DNA of 64,000 nucleotides, taken from Acinetobacter sp. Ac_5812 (GTDB lineage Bacteria; Pseudomonadota; Gammaproteobacteria; Pseudomonadales; Moraxellaceae). The translations under genes and the position numbers were made by a program. Positions 43,331 through 51,409 of this stretch are shown here, one piece after another. The notes below the pieces were generated by a model. It made no database searches. It had not been told where the DNA came from and worked only from the letters and a program-made list of their open reading frames with translations. The stretch lies in assembly GCF_013072695.1 (NCBI RefSeq), contig NZ_LXUK01000022.1, positions 493,084 through 557,083 on the forward strand, read 5' to 3'. Numbering within the stretch: position 1 is the first letter of the stretch; every line of letters starts with the position of its first letter.

Positions 43331-44905
43331 ATGAACAAAATTACACGTCGAGAACTCATTAAACAAACTGGATTTGGGGTTGGAGCTGTTGCAGCAATGA
43401 GCCTGATAGGATGTTCTAAAACTGATTCTTCATCTTCTGAGAATACTCATGTGAGTACAGATCAAAATGATACGCCCAAAAAAGGTGGCGTGATCAAAAT
43501 TGGGGTGATCAATGGCAATCAAGCAGGTAATTTAGACGCGCATAAACCTATTGGTATGTCCAGTGCATTCAGAGGGTGGCCTTTATATGCAAAATTATGG
43601 GAATGGGGCAGAGATATCCAGCCTAAACTTGCACTTGCTGAATTTGCGGAGCCGAATAATGATGGAACGAAATGGACCATTCGCTTAAAAAAAGGACTCG
43701 AATTTCATCACGGTAAAACCATTACTGCTGATGATGTTATTTTCTCCTTACGCCGTTTGACGGATCCTAAACTCGCGTCTCCATTTGCTGCCTATCTTTA
43801 TTCATTGCAACGAGATGGAGTTAGGAAGGTCGATGAATACACCGTTGAGATCCCTTTTGCTCAAGGAAAAGGCTTAGTTGCTTTACCTGAGGCATGGATG
43901 AGTTGGGGAGGAATTGTTCCTACAGATTATGACCCAGTTAAAAATGTCGTAGGAGCAGGTCCCTTTAAGCTTGACAGTTTTACACCAGGTCAACGTTCAC
44001 GCTTTGTTCGTTTTGAAAACTATTGGAAAGAAAATAAGCCTTATGCTGATGCAATCGAAATCATTGATTTTAAAGATCAGACAGGGCGTCTTGCTGCTTT
44101 GCAATCTGGTCAAATTGACATTGCTTCAGGGGTAAGTGCCGAACATATTTCTTTAATTCAAGCCAATAAACGATTGAATCTCGTTTCATCTGAAACAGAT
44201 GCTTGGCAATCTTTTGATATGAATACCTCAAAAGCACCTTTCAATGATCCTCGAGTACGTCAAGCTTTTAGATTGATTGCCAATAGAGATGATTTGGTTA
44301 AACGGGCTTTGGCTGGACAAGGACGAGTTGCAAATGATCTCTATTCCTTTAGTGATCCTGTATATGACCACAGTATTGCGCAACGTAAGCAAGATTTAAA
44401 TAAAGCGAAGGCATTGTTGAAAGAAGCTAGTTTTAGCAATAGCTTGGCGGTTGATTTGTATACAGGGCCAGATAGCAATGCCGCATTGGTTTTTGCTCAG
44501 CATGCGGCTCAGGCTGGTGTTATCGTTAATGTTAAACAGGTTGAAGCTGCCACCTTTGCTGATGCTGTAAAACAGGATTGGGCATTTAGTACAGGTTCAA
44601 ACGTTTCACGACCTTTTTTATTAACCGTCTTGCAAATTGATGGGCCTGGTGCGGCAAATAATAAAACCCGATTCAACAATCAACGTTTTACTGAATTGGT
44701 TCATACAGCATTACAACAGCCTGATTTGGAAAAACGCAAAGTCCTCATTCATGAAGCACAGCATATTCAACATGAGCAAGGTGGTTTGCTCATTTGGGGT
44801 TTTAATCATGTACTCGATGCACATTCTGGCCAAATTGGTGGTGTAACACCCGATCGCACTGGCTTTGCTGCGTGGCGTACAGATGAATTTTGGCGTAGGG
44901 GGTGA
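43331..44905 (+). CDS. ABC importer substrate-binding lipoprotein, family 5, Tat-exported
   Basis: A 524-residue solute receptor of the peptide/nickel family (DppA/OppA-like): FEPQ-like loading and LKKGLEFHHGKTITADDVIFSLRRL are hallmarks. The N-terminus has a twin-arginine signal (ITRRELI, Arg6-Arg7) and then lipobox LIGC with Cys28, so it should be Tat-exported as a lipoprotein. tatABC lies at 61.6-63.0 kb. Family 5 receptors bind peptides, sugars, opines or metal chelates; the substrate here is presumably sulfur-containing, as judged only from the operon. Followed by both permeases and the ATPase. Confidence 0.87.
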   Translation: MNKITRRELIKQTGFGVGAVAAMSLIGCSKTDSSSSENTHVSTDQNDTPKKGGVIKIGVINGNQAGNLDAHKPIGMSSAFRGWPLYAKLWEWGRDIQPKLALAEFAEPNNDGTKWTIRLKKGLEFHHGKTITADDVIFSLRRLTDPKLASPFAAYLYSLQRDGVRKVDEYTVEIPFAQGKGLVALPEAWMSWGGIVPTDYDPVKNVVGAGPFKLDSFTPGQRSRFVRFENYWKENKPYADAIEIIDFKDQTGRLAALQSGQIDIASGVSAEHISLIQANKRLNLVSSETDAWQSFDMNTSKAPFNDPRVRQAFRLIANRDDLVKRALAGQGRVANDLYSFSDPVYDHSIAQRKQDLNKAKALLKEASFSNSLAVDLYTGPDSNAALVFAQHAAQAGVIVNVKQVEAATFADAVKQDWAFSTGSNVSRPFLLTVLQIDGPGAANNKTRFNNQRFTELVHTALQQPDLEKRKVLIHEAQHIQHEQGGLLIWGFNHVLDAHSGQIGGVTPDRTGFAAWRTDEFWRRG

Positions 44906-44910
44906 CCGCT

Positions 44911-46062
44911 ATGACAACGCAATCCAGCAATATAGAGACAGCCATTTCACATCAATCAATGACGAGATCATTTGAAATACCAGCATGGTTACCTTGGTTT
45001 TTCACACGGTTGTTGTCAGGTGTATTGGTTGTATTTGTGATTAGTCTTATTGTATTTATTGCCACACAAGCACTCCCATCTGATCCGGCTCGCGTTATTT
45101 TGGGCCCAGAAGCACAGGAAGCGACGGTTCAAATACTTCGTGAACAATTGGGCCTGAACGATCCAATATTGATTCAATACTGGCATTGGTTAAGTCAATT
45201 ATTGCAAGGTAATTTTGGCCGTTCGATTGATTCAAATGTACCTGTTGTGCAGATTGTTCAGAATTATTTTGCTAACACCGTTGCATTAACGATCTTAGTT
45301 ATTGTCATTACTGTACCAATTTCTGTGGTACTGGGTGTATGGCTGTCACTCCGTCGAGATAGCAAACTAGATCGTATTATTGTTTCTAGCTCTATTCTAT
45401 TCAAGGCTGTTCCAGGATTTGTGATTGCAATCTGGTTAATGATGTTTTTCTCAACCTCAATCCTGCACATATTGCCAGCTGCATCTTTGTTGATTCCAGA
45501 GCAGTCAGCTTTTAGCCAAATAGAGTTTTTAGTTTTACCGATTTTAACTTTGGCCTTATCGCTTATTCCATATTTGATGCGTTTAGTTCGTGGTTCCATG
45601 ATTGATGCACTTGAGTCGGACTATGTGACCTCTGCACGATTACGTGGTATTCCTGAGCGACGGATCATATGGAAACATGTTTTACCAAATGCATTGGTGC
45701 CAGTGGTGCAGGGAACAGCATTAACGATACGGGTTCTGCTGAGTGGAGCTCTCATTATTGAAGTGGTTTTCAGTTATCCCGGTATTGGTAATGCACTCAA
45801 TGCAGCAATTGAATTAAGAGATATCCCGACCATTCAAGCAATTGTTTTATTGCTAACCATTTGTGTGGTAGCCGTTAATTTAATTGCAGATTTAATCACG
45901 ACCTTACTCACACCAAGAATACGCACAGCCAAAAGACATAAAGCACGTTCGCCAGGCCGTCGTCAGGCATTACGTTTATGGAAGTCAGGTCGACCAATTA
46001 CAGTAAAACCTGTTGACCGCCGTAATGCGTTAAAGAACATTCAGCAAGGAGGTGGGAAATGA
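44911..46062 (+). CDS. ABC importer permease, DppB-like
   Basis: A six-helix inner-membrane permease of 383 residues from ATG 44911, which has AGGGGGTGA well spaced upstream; a GTG at 44902 overlapping the previous stop is the alternative. LPSDPARVILGPEAQEATVQILREQLGLNDP and the EAA loop RLRGIPERRIIWKHVLPNAL are typical of DppB. A basic C-terminal tail of about 45 residues (KRHKARSPGRRQ) makes it longer than usual. The stop overlaps the next start by 4 nt. Confidence 0.88.
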   Translation: MTTQSSNIETAISHQSMTRSFEIPAWLPWFFTRLLSGVLVVFVISLIVFIATQALPSDPARVILGPEAQEATVQILREQLGLNDPILIQYWHWLSQLLQGNFGRSIDSNVPVVQIVQNYFANTVALTILVIVITVPISVVLGVWLSLRRDSKLDRIIVSSSILFKAVPGFVIAIWLMMFFSTSILHILPAASLLIPEQSAFSQIEFLVLPILTLALSLIPYLMRLVRGSMIDALESDYVTSARLRGIPERRIIWKHVLPNALVPVVQGTALTIRVLLSGALIIEVVFSYPGIGNALNAAIELRDIPTIQAIVLLLTICVVAVNLIADLITTLLTPRIRTAKRHKARSPGRRQALRLWKSGRPITVKPVDRRNALKNIQQGGGK

Positions 46063-46907
46063 GCTCACTTCATTGGTACCAAAGAACTTTTTTTCAAACA
46101 TTAATTCGTGAAAGACAAGTACGTTTTGGATTTGTCGTCACGACCTTAGTGTTGATTTTTGCACTGGTTGGACCAGTCTTGGTTCCATTTAAGCCCACTG
46201 CTTTAATTGGCATGACATATGGTCCGCCTGAAGGAAAATCGTTCCTTGGATATGATTATATTGGTCATGATGTGTGGTCGCGTGTACTTTCTGGTGGGGC
46301 TTCTATTATCTGGATGACACTGGCTGCCAGTTTGGTTGCATTAATTATTGGCTCTAGTTTAGGCATATTCGCTGCTTTTGCTCGAAATAAGATTGATCAG
46401 TTCGTGACTTGGCTTACAGATGTTTTTATGGCCTTTCCTGATCTTATATTGGTCTTGCTTATCGTTTCAATGTTAGGTCGGGAACCTTGGCTCATTGTTT
46501 TAACGGTTTCAATTGCTTTTATTCCTGGTGTAGTGCGTCTTGCGCGAAGCGTTGCACTTAATCTGGTGGAACAAGAATATATCGAAGCAGCCAGAATTCT
46601 CGGGTACTCAAAAACCTATATTTTATTTCGTGAAATTTTACCCAACATGCTGACGCCTTTACTCATCCATCTTGGTGTGATGCTGACATGGGCTGTGGGT
46701 ATGTTATCTGGTTTGGCTTTTCTGGGTTATGGTGTGGCACCTCCAGCAGCAGATTGGGGACTCATGATTAATGAAAATCGTGCTGGTTTATTGGTGCAGC
46801 CGTGGGCGGTATTTGCTCCTGTCATCTTAATTGCTTTGTTTGCACTCGGAACCAATGTATTGGCTGAGGGCATTGGACGTGCAGCAGCTCGGATTGAGGA
46901 AAAATAA
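46059..46907 (+). CDS. ABC importer permease, DppC-like
   Basis: A 282-residue six-helix permease. FLGYDYIGHDVWSRVLSGG is the DppC N-terminal signature and ARILGYSKTYILFREILPNML its EAA loop, which docks on the ATPase. It forms the channel with the DppB-like subunit, whose gene it overlaps by 4 nt, and the ATPase gene begins 2 bp after its stop. Confidence 0.9.
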   Translation: MSSLHWYQRTFFQTLIRERQVRFGFVVTTLVLIFALVGPVLVPFKPTALIGMTYGPPEGKSFLGYDYIGHDVWSRVLSGGASIIWMTLAASLVALIIGSSLGIFAAFARNKIDQFVTWLTDVFMAFPDLILVLLIVSMLGREPWLIVLTVSIAFIPGVVRLARSVALNLVEQEYIEAARILGYSKTYILFREILPNMLTPLLIHLGVMLTWAVGMLSGLAFLGYGVAPPAADWGLMINENRAGLLVQPWAVFAPVILIALFALGTNVLAEGIGRAAARIEEK

Positions 46908-46909
46908 GC

Positions 46910-48727
46910 ATGGCAGATAAATTTAAAAATACAGTATTAACTGTAAAAGACTTAACCGTAGCATTGGTCAACACTGGCAATCATATCGTTTCTAATATTT
47001 CATTTAGCCTACGAGAAGGTGAGGTCCTAGGATTAGTTGGAGAGAGTGGTTCAGGTAAAACGACATTGTCCAGTGCCTTATTGGGCTATGCACGCTATGG
47101 AGCCAAGATTATTCAAGGCACAATTGAACTGGATGATGAAGATATTCTCAGTTTAGATGATCATACTTTGCGTCAGGTTCGTGGTTATAAAATTAGTCAT
47201 GTCGCCCAAGATCCTGGAACAGCACTCAACCCAGCATTAAGTATTGGACAACATTTATTTGAATTGTTAGATGTTCATCAGGCACAGTTATCAAGCGCTG
47301 AAAAATACCAAAAGGTTGCCAAAATTTTAAATGAAGTGGGATTGCCATATGATGAGCTATTTTTAAAGCGCTATCCTCATCAGCTTTCGGGTGGGCAACA
47401 ACAACGAATTTTATTGGCCTTGGCATTCTTGCTACAGCCACGTTTGATCGTTTTGGATGAGCCAACCACCGCGTTAGATGTGACGACACAGACATTGGTG
47501 TTGAATATCATTCGTAAATTATGTCGGGAATATAACGTTGCTGCTATCTATGTATCGCATGACTTAACGGTGGTAAAAGATATTGCAGATCGGGTGATTG
47601 TTCTGTATTCGGGTCGAATTGCAGAAGATGCGGTATTAACCCAACTATTTGAAACTCCTAAGCACCCTTATACGCAAGGTTTACTGAACGCCATTCCCGA
47701 TGTGGCCATTCGTAAATATTTATCTCCAATTGAAGGACATGCTCCTTCGCCCAATGAGCGTCCAGTGGGATGTGCTTTTGCGGCACGTTGTACTTTCGCC
47801 ACAGATATATGTCGTCAAAAACAACCTGAATTAACTCAATTAAAAGATGAGTTTGATCCGCATTTTGTTGCTTGTCACCATTCGGACCATGTCGGTGTGA
47901 TTAATTTTAAAGAGATTGAGCATCAAGTGATTGAAAGAGAAACGGACCGGGAAGCCTTGTTAAAAGTTGAACATATTAATGCCTGGTACGGGCAGCAACA
48001 GGCACTTTTTGATATCTCATTTCAACTCAAAAAAGGCGAATGTTTAGCATTGGTTGGCGAATCGGGTTCGGGTAAGACGACTTTATCGCGTGTCATTGCT
48101 GGCCTGAATGAAAATGCAGATGGGCAAATTACATTAGCAGATGAAGTCTTGTCCTTGCGTGGGCAACAGCGCCATTTGCAGCAGCGACATAAACTGCAAT
48201 ATATCTTTCAAAACCCTTATAAAGCACTGAATCCAGCGCATACCATTGGTCAGACACTCGTTAAGGTCGTGCAGCATTTCTTTGGAATATCTCGACAAGA
48301 CGCGATCGAAAAAGTCACACAGGTACTTCAACAAGTCTCTCTGCCGCTACAAGTTCAGGAACTCTATCCAAGAGATTTATCGGGTGGAGAGCGACAACGA
48401 GTGGCTATTGCACGAGCTTTGCTGTGCCAACCTGATGTTTTGATTTGTGATGAGATTACATCTGCTTTGGATGTTTCAGTTCAGGCTTCCATCTTAAAAC
48501 TGCTACAAGACCTCCAACAGCAAGGTGTGACCTTACTATTTGTGACCCATAACCTAGGCGTTGTTCGTGCAATCGCAGATCGAGTCGCCGTATTAAAAAA
48601 TGGACATATTGTTGAATATGGCGAAACAGATCAAGTGCTGAGTCATCCTCAACATACATATACCAAAACTTTGCTTACCCATGCGCCAAGCTTGTTTAAA
48701 AACAAGGTACTTGAAGTTTGCGCATAA
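46910..48727 (+). CDS. ABC importer ATPase with two nucleotide-binding domains (DppD-DppF fusion)
   Basis: A 605-residue cytoplasmic ATPase. Each half has a complete set of motifs: Walker A GESGSGKTT at about residues 44-52 and again near 385, signatures LSGGQQQR and LSGGERQR, and Walker B VLDEPT and ICDEIT. After the first half comes the Cys-containing oligopeptide-transporter C-terminal stretch (CAFAARCTFATDICRQ). Dipeptide importers normally use two separate ATPases; here both are in one chain, as in YejF/GsiA. GsiA imports glutathione, a sulfur peptide, which is a suggestive but not decisive parallel. Confidence 0.9.
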   Translation: MADKFKNTVLTVKDLTVALVNTGNHIVSNISFSLREGEVLGLVGESGSGKTTLSSALLGYARYGAKIIQGTIELDDEDILSLDDHTLRQVRGYKISHVAQDPGTALNPALSIGQHLFELLDVHQAQLSSAEKYQKVAKILNEVGLPYDELFLKRYPHQLSGGQQQRILLALAFLLQPRLIVLDEPTTALDVTTQTLVLNIIRKLCREYNVAAIYVSHDLTVVKDIADRVIVLYSGRIAEDAVLTQLFETPKHPYTQGLLNAIPDVAIRKYLSPIEGHAPSPNERPVGCAFAARCTFATDICRQKQPELTQLKDEFDPHFVACHHSDHVGVINFKEIEHQVIERETDREALLKVEHINAWYGQQQALFDISFQLKKGECLALVGESGSGKTTLSRVIAGLNENADGQITLADEVLSLRGQQRHLQQRHKLQYIFQNPYKALNPAHTIGQTLVKVVQHFFGISRQDAIEKVTQVLQQVSLPLQVQELYPRDLSGGERQRVAIARALLCQPDVLICDEITSALDVSVQASILKLLQDLQQQGVTLLFVTHNLGVVRAIADRVAVLKNGHIVEYGETDQVLSHPQHTYTKTLLTHAPSLFKNKVLEVCA

Positions 48728-48754
48728 AAAAGAACAGATTTTCCGGAGTTAACA

Positions 48755-50023
48755 ATGAACGACATTAACCAACGTAATTTTTTAGAATTAGGTAGTATCA
48801 GGCATATTCAAAGTGAGCAAGAAGCACTTGATATTGCAAAAGAGGTGGCGGATCAACTGAATCAATTTGCTCGAGACCTCAGTTATAACAAGACCGTACC
48901 TTATGAACAAGCTCGCTTAATTTCAGAAGCTGGTTTAACTGCGATTATTGTACCCAAGCAATTTGGGGGCTTAGGCGCCAGTATTTCAACCTTGGTCAAT
49001 GTGGTGAAAATTATTTCATCCGCTGATGGTGGTGTCGGGCAGTTATTACAGATTCACTTCACCATGTTCCGAGGCGTTTTAACGGGCTATGATGATGAAA
49101 TTCGTGATCAGTTACTGGGTGATATCTTAAGCGGAAAGCGTTTGGGTAATGCTCTTGCAGAAGTGGGTGGTAAAGATAAATTTCAGCATAAGACGCGTGT
49201 ACAGCGAAATTCAGAAGGGCAATTAATTTTAAATGGCAGTAAGTTCTATTCTACAGGCTCTTTACTCGCAGAGTGGATTTCCTTATTTGCTGGTAGTGAT
49301 GATGGACCTGTCTCGATTTTAATTCATCGTGATACGCAGGGAGTGGAGTTGCTTGATGACTGGGATGCGATGGGACAAAATAATAGTGTCAGTGGCACTG
49401 TTAATTTTAAAGATGTGATTGTTGATGAACGTTATGTTGCTAAGCGAAATACCGGTGGTTTAGGCACTGTTTTACGTACGGGACTCACTTGGCCTCAGAT
49501 TTTACACGCTGCAATGGACACAGGAATTGCCAAAGGAGCCCTACAAGGCGGGATTGATTATTTACAACATCATGCTCGACCTTGGGTAGAAAGCGGGGTC
49601 GATTCGCCTACGCATGAACCTCATATCATCAAACAGATTGGTGAATTCGCTGTTTTGGTTCGTTCGGCTGAGGCATTATTGGATCGTTCAGCACAGATTT
49701 TTGAACAGCATTTGGCAAATGTAGAGGATGAAGATTTACAAACTGAACTGATTTTATCGGTTGCTGCTACCCGTAGTCAGTCTGATCATGCATCTTTAAA
49801 AATTTCGAGTGAAATTTTTGGATTACTCGGGGCAAGTTCAACTTTATCGAAATGGAACCTAGACCGTTTCTGGCGTAATGCACGAACCCATACCACGCAT
49901 GATCCAATTCGCTGGAGGCTATATCATGTTGGAAATTATTATTTAAATAATATTCCACCAGGAGAATACAACTCCGTACTTCTAAAGAAACAGGCGGAAA
50001 ATGTGACTAAATTTTCTAAGTAA
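48755..50023 (+). CDS. Acyl-CoA dehydrogenase-fold flavin monooxygenase, DszC/SfnB-like
   Basis: A 422-residue flavoprotein with the acyl-CoA dehydrogenase fold. IIVPKQFGGLGASISTLVNVV, LILNGSKFYSTGSLLAEW and the C-terminal FWRNARTHTTHDPIRWRLYHVG are typical of the DszC/SfnB group, in which the dehydrogenase catalytic Glu is lost and reduced flavin activates oxygen. DszC oxidises dibenzothiophene to its sulfone; SfnB belongs to dimethyl sulfone use. Last gene of the operon that begins with the DszB homologue, so the operon has relatives of two of the three Dsz activities, plus the SsuD-like enzyme. Confidence 0.83.
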   Translation: MNDINQRNFLELGSIRHIQSEQEALDIAKEVADQLNQFARDLSYNKTVPYEQARLISEAGLTAIIVPKQFGGLGASISTLVNVVKIISSADGGVGQLLQIHFTMFRGVLTGYDDEIRDQLLGDILSGKRLGNALAEVGGKDKFQHKTRVQRNSEGQLILNGSKFYSTGSLLAEWISLFAGSDDGPVSILIHRDTQGVELLDDWDAMGQNNSVSGTVNFKDVIVDERYVAKRNTGGLGTVLRTGLTWPQILHAAMDTGIAKGALQGGIDYLQHHARPWVESGVDSPTHEPHIIKQIGEFAVLVRSAEALLDRSAQIFEQHLANVEDEDLQTELILSVAATRSQSDHASLKISSEIFGLLGASSTLSKWNLDRFWRNARTHTTHDPIRWRLYHVGNYYLNNIPPGEYNSVLLKKQAENVTKFSK

Positions 50024-50035
50024 AATGAAGGCAAT

Positions 50036-50067
50036 AAAAAAAGGTTGTCATGATGACAACCTTTTTT
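50036..50067. terminator. Bidirectional terminator at the end of the organosulfur operon
   Basis: A7-GGTTGTCAT-G-ATGACAACC-T6: a perfect 9-bp stem with A- and T-runs on both sides, between convergent genes. Confidence 0.88.
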
Positions 50068-50073
50068 GTTTTG

Positions 50074-51129
50074 TTAAGCGACTTGAGCTTGAATAGAAAT
50101 ATCTTGTGCCAGCCATTCACGGACATTAATTTGTGCAGGAATAAAATTCCAGCGATAGAGAAAGTCACTTAAGTCTTGTAAAGCAATAATAGAGATTTCA
50201 TCAAAGTTAGTGTTCAGTTTCAGATGTGCATCTGCACCATATGCCGCATGAACCCATTGCTCACTACTATTACATTCTTTTGCTAGATAACGATGGGTTT
50301 CATCGGCGTGTGCATGTGCCCATTGTTCTGCTTGTAAAACAGCATCAACAATCGATTGTGCTTGCTCTGGATATTGCGTTAGAAAATCTTCATCCACAGT
50401 GAGTGTTCTTGGTGTTCCATTATTAGAGCGTAGAATAGGGTCTGGATGTGAGCCAATATCAATAATGGTATGCAGGGCGAAATCATGAGCAATCTGCGCA
50501 GCATGTGCACCTTTTAGGAAAATGGCATCCACATCACCTTTAATTAATGCCACGATCTCTGCACTTGCGTTGATTTTGTTGCGATTACCATAAAAGCTAG
50601 AATCATTTTCTTCCGGCTGTTGTTGCTGTGCAGTTAAAATATCTGCTCGTAAACAGTCAACTAATTCAAGATCGCTTACCTTCAAATTTACTGTCTTTAA
50701 GGCATTCTCTAAACCACGAATCGCCTGTGCACGCGAGAAATCAATAATTGCATCCTGATTTAATGGAATTCCAAAACGTTTGCCTTTTAGGTCTGCAACA
50801 GTTTTGATGTTTGAATCGTAGCGTGTTAACAATAATTGAACTTCATCAGCCCAAGATAATCCAATCACTTTAGTTTTTTGACCAGATGCATATGCCCAGA
50901 TTGCAGGAATACTGCCACCGTGTCGGACTGAATTGGCAAGTGTATGGTTAAAATGAGAGTTGCGAATATCTTTGGAATTTGATTCTCGAATTGATTTTAT
51001 TTCAATCTGCTGCTCATTAAACTTTTCTTTGAGCCAACCTTTTTGAATTGAAATGCCTAGGCCTGTTGGTACAGGACAGCGCGTGTACCAAAGTGTGTTT
51101 AATGATTGAGTTTGAAGTGTTGTCATCAT
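50074..51129 (-). CDS. Second DszB-like sulfinate desulfinase homologue
   Basis: A 351-residue paralogue of the protein at 40308, also without signal peptide. The same catalytic set is kept: Cys18 in TRCPVPTGLGIS, His59 and Arg69 in HFNHTLANSVRHGGSIPAI, again 10 residues apart as in DszB. It has its own sigma-54 promoter at 51158-51174 and shares the dyad at 51244-51259 with the divergent ABC transporter genes. The overall sequence differs clearly from the first copy, so it probably handles a different sulfinate or has a different regulatory role. Database labels as sulfonate ABC receptor are likely for both. Confidence 0.78.
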   Translation of the reverse strand: MMTTLQTQSLNTLWYTRCPVPTGLGISIQKGWLKEKFNEQQIEIKSIRESNSKDIRNSHFNHTLANSVRHGGSIPAIWAYASGQKTKVIGLSWADEVQLLLTRYDSNIKTVADLKGKRFGIPLNQDAIIDFSRAQAIRGLENALKTVNLKVSDLELVDCLRADILTAQQQQPEENDSSFYGNRNKINASAEIVALIKGDVDAIFLKGAHAAQIAHDFALHTIIDIGSHPDPILRSNNGTPRTLTVDEDFLTQYPEQAQSIVDAVLQAEQWAHAHADETHRYLAKECNSSEQWVHAAYGADAHLKLNTNFDEISIIALQDLSDFLYRWNFIPAQINVREWLAQDISIQAQVA

Positions 51130-51157
51130 GACATCCTTTTGTGATTTTTATGCTTTA

Positions 51158-51174
51158 AAGCAAAATTGATGCCA
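51158..51174 (-). promoter_or_regulatory. Sigma-54 promoter of the second DszB-like gene
   Basis: On the minus strand TGGCATCAATTTTGCTT, GG-N10-GC, 30 bp before the start codon with AAGGA between. Confidence 0.8.
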
Positions 51175-51243
51175 TTTATTAAATTGTTGATATTTATTGG
51201 TTATTTGTAATATCGTTTTTTATGATGTTGATATATCAAATTT

Positions 51244-51259
51244 TGTTGCGATTACAACA
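51244..51259. promoter_or_regulatory. Enhancer-like site 2 (TGTT-N8-AACA), shared by divergent units
   Basis: TGTTGCGATTACAACA, perfect TGTTG/CAACA arms. Centred about 103 bp upstream of the leftward and 135 bp upstream of the rightward predicted starts. It shares TGTTGC and ACAACA almost entirely with the site at 40149. Confidence 0.6.
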
Positions 51260-51359
51260 GAACCATTTCGCCAGTGTTTTAAAACCAACACCACTATAAA
51301 TAGTCATCTATAAAAATAATATAAAACAATGGTTTAAAATATTTTTTCAGGCCATTAAT

Positions 51360-51376
51360 TTGGCATGAATCTCGCA
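51360..51376 (+). promoter_or_regulatory. Sigma-54-like promoter of the ABC transporter pair
   Basis: TTGGCATGAATCTCGCA keeps GG-N10-GC, but its -12 element (TCGCA) is weaker than the others. It overlaps the ATG at 51365, so that ATG cannot be the start if this promoter is used. Confidence 0.55.
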
Positions 51377-51409
51377 CTAATACAAAATCTCAAATTTTTT
51401 CTATCTTTT

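Noticed and set aside
51228..51239. TTGATATATCAA palindrome as activator site
   Set aside because: Not repeated at the other sigma-54 promoters, unlike the TGTT-N8-AACA dyad nearby.
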